Made by a program: the position numbers and the translations under genes
Notes under the pieces: model-generated
What the model saw: only the letters and a program-made list of their open reading frames with translations
What the model was told of the DNA's origin: nothing
Databases searched by the model: none
In this document: one piece after another, positions 22,046 to 29,339 of the stretch
How the letters are laid out: each line of letters begins with the position of its first letter
How positions within the stretch are numbered: position 1 is the first letter of the stretch
Virus record (IMG/VR): IMGVR_UViG_3300025151_000033
Coordinates: 1 to 63,787 of that record
From: a virus
Length of the DNA stretch: 63,787 nt
Direction: 5' to 3' (one strand)

Positions 22046-23902
22046 ATGAATGTAGCGAGTGAAATTTTAAGTGATATTACAGTATTTACTAAGTATGCGA
22101 GATACTTACCTGAATTGATGAGAAGAGAAACATGGGAAGAGATTTGTGAGCGTAATAAACAAATGCACATTAAATCATATCCTATGCTTAAAGATGAAAT
22201 CAATGAGGTTTATGAAAACTATGTGAAAACAAAGAAGGTATTGCCTTCTATGCGTTCCATGCAATTTGCAGGGAAGCCAATTGAAATTGCACCTAATAGA
22301 GTTTATAATTGTGCATTTATGCCTGTAAACTCTTTAGACAGTTTTAGTGAGGCTATGTTCCTATTATTGGGTGGGACGGGTGTAGGTTATTCAGTTCAAT
22401 ATCATCATATTGATGAATTACCTAATATTAGAAAGCCAAGTGATAGGACAAGACGACATTTAATTGCAGATTCAATTGAAGGTTGGGCTGATTCAGTTAA
22501 GGTTCTTTTAGAATCTTATACAGGAATTAGAAGTTCAACTCCTGTATTTGATTATTCAGATATTAGAGAGAAAGGAGAAATATTAGTTACTTCTGGTGGA
22601 AAAGCACCTGGACCAAATCCATTAAGAGAATGTTTAGTTAAAATTGAAACTATTTTGTCTGAAAAAGATAATGATAGTAAATTATCAACAATTGAAGCAC
22701 ATGATATTATGTGTCATATTGCTGATGCAGTTTTAGCAGGTGGAATTAGAAGGGCTGCTTTAATTTGTTTATTTTCAGCAGATGATAATGAAATGATTGC
22801 TTGTAAATCAGGTAATTGGTGGGAAAATAACCCACAAAGAGGAAGGGCTAATAATTCAGCAGTATTATTGAGAAGCAGAATTACTAAATCTTTCTTTAGA
22901 GATTTATGGAAAAGAATTGAATTAAGTGGTAGTGGAGAACCTGGAATTTATCTTTCACATGATAAAGATTGGGGAACAAATCCATGTTGTGAAATTGCAT
23001 TAAGACCATATCAATTCTGTAATTTGACAGAAATTAATGCAAGTAATGTTCTAAACCAAAATGATTTGGAAAATAGAGCAATTGCCGCAAGTTTTATTGG
23101 AACTTTGCAAGCAGGATATACTGACTTTCATTATTTGAGAGAAGTTTGGCAAAAGACAACTGAAAAAGATGCTTTACTTGGAGTTTCAATGACAGGTATT
23201 GCTTCTAATGCAGTTGAAAATTTAGATATTGAAAGTGCTTCAATTAAGGCTAAATTAGAGAATGAAAGAGTAGCGAAAATTATAGGCATAAATTCTGCCG
23301 CAAGAGTTACCTGTATTAAACCTGCTGGAACAACATCTTTAGTTTTAGGCACTTCAAGCGGTATTCACGCTTGGCATGATTATTACTATATTAGGAGAAT
23401 GAGATTAGGTAAGAATGAAGCAATTTATAATTATCTATCTCTTAATCACCCTGAATTGGTTGAAGATGAGTATTTCAACCCAACTACTCAAGCAGTAGTT
23501 CAAATACCTCAAATTGCACCTAAGAATGCAATAATCAGAACAGAATCTTGTTTTGATTTGTTGGAAAGAATTAAGAGATATTCTATCCGTTGGGTGTCAA
23601 GAGGACATAATACAGGAATGAATAGTCATAATGTTTCAGCAACCGTTTCAATTAAAGAAGATGAATGGGATGCAGTTGGTGAATGGATGTGGATGAATAG
23701 ACATTATTATAATGGTTTATCTGTTTTACCTTATGATGGTGGAACATATATTCAAGCACCTTTTGAAACTATTACAAGAGAAAAGTATATTGAGTTATTA
23801 GATAGCCTCAAATCTGTGGATTTAACTAATATTGTTGAAACACAAGATAATACTGACCTTACAGGTGAATTAGCCTGTGCAGGGGGTCAATGTGAAATTT
23901 GA
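22046..23902 (+). CDS. nrdJ: Adenosylcobalamin-dependent (class II) ribonucleotide reductase
   Basis: 618 residues from ATG 22046. Converts ribonucleotides to deoxyribonucleotides for viral DNA synthesis. Visible landmarks: VYNCAF (C89, one of the redox pair), LLLGGTGVGYSVQ, SGGKAPGPNPLR, NPCCEIALRPYQFCNLTEIN (about 310-330; radical Cys and second redox Cys), KPAGTTSLVLGTSSGIH, and the C-terminal CAGGQC (612-617) that recycles the active site. No N-terminal ATP-cone. Resembles monomeric class II enzymes and needs vitamin B12 cofactor from the host. The upstream GTG at 22037 is an alternative start. Confidence 0.9.
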   Translation: MNVASEILSDITVFTKYARYLPELMRRETWEEICERNKQMHIKSYPMLKDEINEVYENYVKTKKVLPSMRSMQFAGKPIEIAPNRVYNCAFMPVNSLDSFSEAMFLLLGGTGVGYSVQYHHIDELPNIRKPSDRTRRHLIADSIEGWADSVKVLLESYTGIRSSTPVFDYSDIREKGEILVTSGGKAPGPNPLRECLVKIETILSEKDNDSKLSTIEAHDIMCHIADAVLAGGIRRAALICLFSADDNEMIACKSGNWWENNPQRGRANNSAVLLRSRITKSFFRDLWKRIELSGSGEPGIYLSHDKDWGTNPCCEIALRPYQFCNLTEINASNVLNQNDLENRAIAASFIGTLQAGYTDFHYLREVWQKTTEKDALLGVSMTGIASNAVENLDIESASIKAKLENERVAKIIGINSAARVTCIKPAGTTSLVLGTSSGIHAWHDYYYIRRMRLGKNEAIYNYLSLNHPELVEDEYFNPTTQAVVQIPQIAPKNAIIRTESCFDLLERIKRYSIRWVSRGHNTGMNSHNVSATVSIKEDEWDAVGEWMWMNRHYYNGLSVLPYDGGTYIQAPFETITREKYIELLDSLKSVDLTNIVETQDNTDLTGELACAGGQCEI

Positions 23903-23911
23903 GGGGGTATT

Positions 23912-24199
23912 ATGTTATTTAAGGACTTCCGAGAATGTAGGTTGGTAGTTCTTGAATGGGAAACATATTTTGATGATAAGGCTTGGAATAATATTTACAA
24001 AGCAATATTAAACGCAGATATGTCTAACATACCCGATAAAAATAAAATATGGTCTGTTTCTAATGCAATTATTGATGGTTTATGGAATAATTCAGAAGCC
24101 GAAGAAATTGGATATAGAGAATGGATAAGTAAACAACGACAACAAACATTAGATATGTTTGAATATTATAAAAACAATCCAGAAGAGGAATTAAAATGA
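23912..24199 (+). CDS. Small acidic unknown protein
   Basis: 95 residues, helical, Trp/Asn-rich (LEWETYFDDKAWNNIYKAIL). GGGGG lies 4 nt before the start; ATGA overlap with the next gene. Unknown. Confidence 0.65.
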   Translation: MLFKDFRECRLVVLEWETYFDDKAWNNIYKAILNADMSNIPDKNKIWSVSNAIIDGLWNNSEAEEIGYREWISKQRQQTLDMFEYYKNNPEEELK

Positions 24200-24543
24200 A
24201 TGAATTAGAGAAGAAAGGAGATGCTTTACCAGATTGGATTGCTTTACATTTTAGTAGCACAGATATTGTTAATGCTATCAAAAGGAAAACTGACCCTAAT
24301 TGGGGAGGAAAAGGTAGTGGAGAAAGTGTTAAAGCACCTACAATTGGTAAACAAAAGTATAGTTGGCATGAATTAAAGAAAACGCCAAGAGGAATATTAG
24401 CAGTTTTAGCATGGGAATATGGAGTTAGAAAGTCTGACTTTAGAGATGCTACAACTAATGAATTAGTTTTTGAAGATGGTAAAAGTATTATCAAGAGAGA
24501 ATCAAAACTACTTCAAATCTTCACCGTTAGTGAAGAAGAATAA
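24196..24543 (+). CDS. Small basic unknown protein
   Basis: 115 residues (MNELEKKGDALPDWIALHF...), basic Gly-rich centre (NWGGKGSGESVKAPTIGKQKY), ends VSEEE. ATGA-coupled to the preceding gene. Unknown. Confidence 0.65.
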   Translation: MNELEKKGDALPDWIALHFSSTDIVNAIKRKTDPNWGGKGSGESVKAPTIGKQKYSWHELKKTPRGILAVLAWEYGVRKSDFRDATTNELVFEDGKSIIKRESKLLQIFTVSEEE

Positions 24544-24603
24544 AGTTTATAGGCTTGTTAGGCAGGTCTATATTGTTAAGTAAGACGATAAGGAGGTTAT
24601 TTT

Positions 24604-24774
24604 ATGACGGAATATGACCCTGAATATGAGGAAAGTAAATTTAGTTATAATAGAAAAATAGCAACAAGATGCCGTATTTGCGGTGGTCAATTATTAACTA
24701 TTGAAGAAATGGAAATGGAAATGCACGAACAATGCCGTAAAGATTTTGACGGTGGCGTAGTAATAATGGGGTGA
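24604..24774 (+). CDS. Small zinc-finger protein
   Basis: 56 residues (MTEYDPEYEES...). CRICGG (23-28) plus H41 and C44 (EMHEQCR) form a treble-clef-like finger. AAGGAGG precedes the ATG by 7 nt after a 60-nt gap. The stop overlaps the next gene's upstream GTG. Unknown. Confidence 0.6.
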   Translation: MTEYDPEYEESKFSYNRKIATRCRICGGQLLTIEEMEMEMHEQCRKDFDGGVVIMG

Positions 24775-24779
24775 ATTAT

Positions 24780-25985
24780 ATGATTAGAGATTTAATTATT
24801 CAAGGTGCATCAGATGATACATCAAGATTTTATAGAACATCTATTGAAATCTGTAATATGAATGATGTAAGAAGAGAAGTTAGAATTAACCCTGCTATGT
24901 TTAGAAGTGGACATGAACCCACTATTGATGCTATTGATAACTTTATTCAAACTTTGTTAGGTTTAAACCGAAGAAGGAGAAGAGGTTATTCAATACCAAA
25001 AGAGTTTCAACACATTATTAAAATTGGTGAAAGTGGTTTTGTAATAATGTTTCATAAAAAAGGCATTAGATATTTTTTGAATGGACTTAGTTCTTCAAAA
25101 GATATTTTGATGAGAGCATTATCAAGAACTATCTATAAATCATGTTTTACAAATGAAGGTGCTGAATTAGATAAGTATTTGTATAAGAATATTCAAATGC
25201 CTGAAAATGTATCTTATGCTTTAGAGAATCGTGCGCCTTTTCATTGGTATAGAGAAGGAAAGAAAATTGAATGCAGGTTTAGAGTATCAATGATTGATGA
25301 TGATGAATGCGCTATGGAAATTTCAGATGGAATTTGGTGTCCTATCAAAGTCAAGGATTTGAATATTTACATGGAGTATTATTGGAAAGGAAACAAAAGA
25401 GGTTCATGGAAACATTTATCACCTACAAGACTTTGGAAAAAATTGTTGGGAGATTACCCAACTGATTCTCAAGAAAAGTTGATGCTTGCTTTCTTAGAAC
25501 AAAACAGAACCCAATCTATTGTTGAAGCAAGAGCAAGAGAGTTAATGAAAGAATTATCCGAATTACATAGTGAAAAGATTAAAATTATCAAACATACCAA
25601 AGAAGATAATACTCAAAATACTTATATGTTTGTAAGAGGACAAATAGGAGATTGGGTTATTACTGATGATAGATACAAAACTGAAATTCAAATGGTTTCA
25701 ACTTATCTATTCAATAAGGGAGAAGATAAAGACAGTCTATTTAGAACCAAGTTTGGTGATGGATATATTAGTAATGCTATTTGTATTGATAATATGACAA
25801 GACATTCTTCTATTGGCGACCAATTCTGTGCAAGAGCATTAGCATTAATGAACGATACAATTACTATTCAATTAGTTAATACTATCAAAAGATACATTAC
25901 ACAAGGACATACAGAAGGTCAAGAAGATAATAGACTTGACTTTACTAAACTTGAAGAATATGTAAAGGAATTTGAGAAAAGGTGA
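24780..25985 (+). CDS. Unknown 401-aa protein upstream of TFB
   Basis: From ATG 24780, with GGGGTGA just upstream; GTG 24771 is an alternative. Basic patch LNRRRRRGYS at about 65, long mixed middle, helical C-terminus ending VKEFEKR. No motif recognised. It sits directly before the transcription factor gene (4-nt gap), so it may work in transcription control or replication. Confidence 0.7.
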   Translation: MIRDLIIQGASDDTSRFYRTSIEICNMNDVRREVRINPAMFRSGHEPTIDAIDNFIQTLLGLNRRRRRGYSIPKEFQHIIKIGESGFVIMFHKKGIRYFLNGLSSSKDILMRALSRTIYKSCFTNEGAELDKYLYKNIQMPENVSYALENRAPFHWYREGKKIECRFRVSMIDDDECAMEISDGIWCPIKVKDLNIYMEYYWKGNKRGSWKHLSPTRLWKKLLGDYPTDSQEKLMLAFLEQNRTQSIVEARARELMKELSELHSEKIKIIKHTKEDNTQNTYMFVRGQIGDWVITDDRYKTEIQMVSTYLFNKGEDKDSLFRTKFGDGYISNAICIDNMTRHSSIGDQFCARALALMNDTITIQLVNTIKRYITQGHTEGQEDNRLDFTKLEEYVKEFEKR

Positions 25986-25989
25986 TTAG

Positions 25990-26886
25990 ATGGATAACTG
26001 TTTAGACTGTGGAAATAATGACTATAACTATGACGAAAGATTAGGCGAGTTTGCTTGTAATTTATGTGGATTAGTTGCAGTATCAGATATTGTTGAAGAA
26101 ACTTCAACAGGTTTTACAAAGAACGGTGAAGTAATTAGAAGTGCCGATAAAGGACACTTAGGTTCTTTTATTGGAAAAGAAAGAGGAAAAGGATTTGCTA
26201 AATTGAGAAACACACATACTCGTAGTGTTAATTCTCAAGAAAGAGCATTAAAGATAGGTATTACTCATTGTAATATGGCTTTATCAGAATTAACTGATGG
26301 TCATTTTACAGATGAATTGAAAGAAACAGTTGCGTCTTATTACCGAAGAGTTATTTCCGCACATTTATTGCGTGGAGATTCTTATGAAGTAAGAGCATCA
26401 GCAATTGTATATTATGCCATGAAAGAGTTTGGATTTTCTATTACTCTTAATGAATGTGCAGTTAAAACAAGTGTAATGGTTAAACCATTGTTTAAGGCAG
26501 TTAGAAAGATTGCGACATTTATGAGAAAGCCTCATTTGCTTTCAACAAGAAATGCTCAAACTGATATGGAAAAGTATGCAAAGAGAATTAGTGAAGAAAG
26601 AGAGTTTATTAAAGACTGTTCAACAATTGGTGCTTATTTAGAGCGTCTATATGATAGTATGAATAAACCAATCACTACAACATTCTTTGCAGTAGTTTTG
26701 TATATAACTGCTGAATTGAGGAAAGAAAGAATAACGCAAAACACAATAGCGAAGTCTATGGATATAACTACTGTTACCATTAGAAGCAATTTAAATCAAA
26801 TTCTTAAAGAGTTAGGAATGCCGAATAGACATTTATTGGCTATGCTAACTGTTGAAGATTTTGTAAGTGGCGTTAGATATGATTAA
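25990..26886 (+). CDS. tfb: Transcription initiation factor IIB (TFB)
   Basis: 298 residues. N-terminal zinc ribbon C4, C7, C23, C26 (MDNCLDCGN..FACNLCG). Residues 38-75 are the B-finger/linker region. Two cyclin-like repeats follow (about 88-185, 200-295), the last with a recognition helix (ITQNTIAKSMDITTVTIRSNLNQIL). Archaeal TFB bridges TBP-bound promoter DNA and RNA polymerase and reads the BRE. A virus copy could redirect the host polymerase to viral promoters such as the ACCTT modules at 9-16 kb; that link is inferred. Confidence 0.9.
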   Translation: MDNCLDCGNNDYNYDERLGEFACNLCGLVAVSDIVEETSTGFTKNGEVIRSADKGHLGSFIGKERGKGFAKLRNTHTRSVNSQERALKIGITHCNMALSELTDGHFTDELKETVASYYRRVISAHLLRGDSYEVRASAIVYYAMKEFGFSITLNECAVKTSVMVKPLFKAVRKIATFMRKPHLLSTRNAQTDMEKYAKRISEEREFIKDCSTIGAYLERLYDSMNKPITTTFFAVVLYITAELRKERITQNTIAKSMDITTVTIRSNLNQILKELGMPNRHLLAMLTVEDFVSGVRYD

Positions 26887-26903
26887 GAAAAGGAGGAAAA
26901 TAA

Positions 26904-27458
26904 ATGAAAAAGATATTAGTAATAGGTGCAGGTGGAATTGGGAGTTATTTAATTCCGATTCTATCAAGAGCAGGAATTTATAAAATACAAGTAAATGATG
27001 ATGATATAGTGGAAAGTAAAAATTTACTCTATCAAAACTTTAAAGAAGAAGATATTGGAGAAAACAAAGCATTAATTATGGAGAATCAATATACTAATGT
27101 TGATTCAAGACCATATAAAGTTTTAACTGAAAAACAATTGAAGGGTTTTGATTTAGTTATCTGTTGTGCAGATAATTTAGATGTAAGACGACTATTATAT
27201 CGTAGTGAAACAGAATGGTTAGATTTGCGTTCTCAAGGAAGAAACGCAGTATTAATTTCTTCGGAGATTGATAAACAAAAAATGGATACTGTTTTAGTTG
27301 GACCAGAAGGTAGTTTTTCTTGTCAAGGAGATTCATGGACAGGAAAGGCTAAAGATGTTCATTATACTCATATTGCAGTTGCAGGAATGGGCGCACAATG
27401 GACACAAAGAAAAATGAATCAAGAAGAAGTGAAAGACTTCATAATTATAAATATTTAA
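26904..27458 (+). CDS. E1-like (ThiF/MoeB/UBA family) adenylating enzyme, minimal
   Basis: 184 residues with AAAAGGAGG upstream. Rossmann ATP-binding loop GAGGIGS (8-14), NDDDIVESKNLLYQ (31-44), K55, and the E1 signature CADNLDVRR (D90, N91, R95). C140 (SFSCQG) is a candidate catalytic cysteine. The zinc CxxC pairs of ThiF/MoeB are absent and the NLxRQ arginine is replaced (NLLYQ). Such enzymes adenylate the C-terminus of ubiquitin-like or sulfur-carrier proteins. A JAMM protease gene lies 0.7 kb downstream in the same array. The viral substrate is unknown. Confidence 0.8.
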   Translation: MKKILVIGAGGIGSYLIPILSRAGIYKIQVNDDDIVESKNLLYQNFKEEDIGENKALIMENQYTNVDSRPYKVLTEKQLKGFDLVICCADNLDVRRLLYRSETEWLDLRSQGRNAVLISSEIDKQKMDTVLVGPEGSFSCQGDSWTGKAKDVHYTHIAVAGMGAQWTQRKMNQEEVKDFIIINI

Positions 27459-27472
27459 AGAGAGTGAATAAA

Positions 27473-28153
27473 ATGGCATGGAATGAGAAAGAAGAAGGAC
27501 TATTGTTGGTTTTGTATGATGAGGGATTAACTCACACAGAAATGGCTGATGTATTGAATAGCACATTTGGAACATACAAGACTCATAAATCTATTGAAAG
27601 GAAGTTATCACGACTAAGAGATAAATACAATCTTCCTACAAAGAAAGAAGTAAAGGAATCAAAGACGGTTTCTTCCCCTCCTGTTGAAGAGAAAATGGAG
27701 GTTAAAACTGAAATCCGTCAAATTGAAAAGGAGAAGGTTGATATACCCCCGACTCAAAAAACCAATGTAAAATCAAAGAAGGTGAAGAAAGTGCAAAATA
27801 CCACAAAGAGGCGTTCAAGAAAGAATTGGACTGTTGCTGAAGATATGATTCTAATTGCTCATTATGGGCGAACAACTGATGAAGATTTGTCTAATGAACT
27901 TGGAAGGACTCTTAGCAGTATGCAGTATCGTTATCGTAAGATTACTGCGGATAAGGCTTATGTTGGCAATTTAGTTATTGCAGGTCTTGAGAACTCCAAT
28001 TTGAATCTAAAGTATAGAGATGGAGAAGTTGTTGCAGTTAAGAAGCCTTCAAGGTTTAAACTTTGGAGATTGAAGCGTATGGAGAAAAAGGCGTTAAAGG
28101 CTCAAGTAAAGGCTACAAAACTTCAAAACAAAGTCAAGGGGATGAAAGAATGA
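27473..28153 (+). CDS. Protein with two SANT/Myb-like DNA-binding domains
   Basis: 226 residues from ATG 27473 (MAWNEKEEGLLLVLYDEG). Residues 1-52 and about 120-165 (RKNWTVAEDMILIAHYGRTTDEDLSNELGRTLSSMQYRYRKI) are tryptophan-containing helix-turn-helix units of SANT/Myb type, joined by a Lys/Glu/Pro-rich linker. The C-terminus is very basic (RLKRMEKKALKAQVKATK). Probably a DNA-binding regulator or nucleoid protein. Lies between the E1-like and JAMM genes. Confidence 0.7.
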   Translation: MAWNEKEEGLLLVLYDEGLTHTEMADVLNSTFGTYKTHKSIERKLSRLRDKYNLPTKKEVKESKTVSSPPVEEKMEVKTEIRQIEKEKVDIPPTQKTNVKSKKVKKVQNTTKRRSRKNWTVAEDMILIAHYGRTTDEDLSNELGRTLSSMQYRYRKITADKAYVGNLVIAGLENSNLNLKYRDGEVVAVKKPSRFKLWRLKRMEKKALKAQVKATKLQNKVKGMKE

Positions 28154-28647
28154 ATATTGATGATGCAAAGATAATTAATGCTTATTGGGCTGATGAGATT
28201 CAAAAAGCATGGGATAGTTATTTGGAAATAAATCCTCAACCTAATGGAGAAGAAGTTTTCCTTGATTTTGATGATTTCTTAGATATGATTTGGGAACAAA
28301 GTATTACTGCTTTTGATAAGCCAAGAGAGGTTCAAGTTGTAATTGATTGTAATAATCAACTATTCATTAGTTTTGGAACTCCAGGATTTGTTTCTTTTGA
28401 ACATCAAGAAGAAGAATTGCATGATAGAAAGCAACCAATGACATTACCTATTATTTGTTGGATTCATACTCACCCATTCGGTAGTGCTTATTTTAGCGGA
28501 ACTGATTGGAATACAATTAGAACATGGGAATTACACATGAATAGTGCAATTGTTCTTGGTAATAATGAAAGAATGCTTTGGACTAAAGAAAGAAAAGACC
28601 ATACTGTATTTTACAGAAATGGAACTATTGTGGAGGAAGAAGAATGA
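28150..28647 (+). CDS. JAMM/MPN (JAB) metalloprotease-like protein
   Basis: 165 residues. Residues 102-120 read ICWIHTHPFGSAYFSGTDW, the JAMM motif H106-x-H108-x7-S116-x2-D119 that binds catalytic zinc. JAMM proteins cut isopeptide or peptide bonds after ubiquitin-like proteins. The upstream Glu of the motif is probably in the Glu-rich N-terminal third. Acidic C-terminus (VEEEE). With the E1-like gene it forms a conjugation/deconjugation pair. No NlpC domain is attached, unlike tail-assembly JAB proteins. Confidence 0.8.
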   Translation: MNIDDAKIINAYWADEIQKAWDSYLEINPQPNGEEVFLDFDDFLDMIWEQSITAFDKPREVQVVIDCNNQLFISFGTPGFVSFEHQEEELHDRKQPMTLPIICWIHTHPFGSAYFSGTDWNTIRTWELHMNSAIVLGNNERMLWTKERKDHTVFYRNGTIVEEEE

Positions 28648-28868
28648 GCGAATTAAAGAATTGGAAATTACTATTAGAAGAGATTTGTGATATTCTTGAA
28701 GGTGGAGATGTTAGATTAGATTACAAATCACCTTATTGTCAAGGAGTTATTGATACTATTTACGGCATTGTTTCCTTTCATTTGAAAGGAATTAGAGCAG
28801 GTGAAGAAATGAAAGAGATTTTGGATAAGATTCAAAATATACCTAAGTATGAAGGAGATGAAAAGTAA
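28644..28868 (+). CDS. Small helical protein
   Basis: 74 residues (MSELKNWKLLLEEICDILEGG...), ATGA-coupled to the JAMM gene. Mostly helical and acidic; does not look ubiquitin-like and ends EGDEK. Unknown. Confidence 0.6.
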   Translation: MSELKNWKLLLEEICDILEGGDVRLDYKSPYCQGVIDTIYGIVSFHLKGIRAGEEMKEILDKIQNIPKYEGDEK

Positions 28869-28981
28869 TGTGCGGTGCAATTACAACTATATGTATGATT
28901 GCTAATTGTAATAACTATGTTCGTTATAGTGCAGTTTGCGATTCATGTCAATTCAATATTAATCACCCTACGGGGGTGTAA
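28868..28981 (+). CDS. Cys-rich microprotein
   Basis: 37 residues (MCGAITTICMIANCNNYVRYSAVCDSCQF...) with five cysteines, a probable metal site. The stop region GGGGGTG forms the ribosome-binding site of the next gene. Unknown. Confidence 0.5.
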   Translation: MCGAITTICMIANCNNYVRYSAVCDSCQFNINHPTGV

Positions 28982-28983
28982 AG

Positions 28984-29112
28984 TTGAAATGCCCTTCATG
29001 TGGGGTTGATGCTTTTAGACTAACTAAATTAGTTAAAAGCCGAAATTATACTAAGACCGAGAAAGGTCTTTTTGAATGTTCAAGTTGTGGATATAAGGAA
29101 GTGATTGGATGA
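28984..29112 (+). CDS. Zinc-ribbon microprotein, TTG start
   Basis: 42 residues. CPSCG (3-7) and CSSCG (32-36) form a compact zinc ribbon with a basic linker. TTG 28984 is chosen because GGGGGTG lies 5 nt upstream and no ATG exists in frame. Overlaps the GroES-like gene as ATGA. Confidence 0.55.
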   Translation: MKCPSCGVDAFRLTKLVKSRNYTKTEKGLFECSSCGYKEVIG

Positions 29113-29339
29113 AATATAAAGTATTAGATAGAAATAATTGGGTATTGATTGAGAAAGAACAAATAAAGAGTAAATCAGGTCTATGGAATGATTCTTATTA
29201 TGCAAGAGTTATTAGTAGTCCTAATGGTGAATTAGATGGTAAATTAATTGTTTACCATGAAGATAAGATTTTACCATATAAACAATGGTTTATTCTTGAG
29301 TATAGAAATATACTTATGTTAGTGGAGGAATCAGAATGA
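29109..29339 (+). CDS. GroES-like co-chaperonin candidate (short)
   Basis: 76 residues directly upstream of, and ATGA-coupled to, the chaperonin gene. The pattern parallels Cpn10: NNWVLIEKEQ at the start (as in DRVLVK), KSKSGLW as a possible shortened mobile loop, YARVISSPNG (as GKVVAVGPG), and RNILMLVEE near the end (as DILAVIE). About 20 residues shorter than GroES. Position next to GroEL supports the call; the match is by pattern and not verified. Confidence 0.5.
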   Translation: MKYKVLDRNNWVLIEKEQIKSKSGLWNDSYYARVISSPNGELDGKLIVYHEDKILPYKQWFILEYRNILMLVEESE

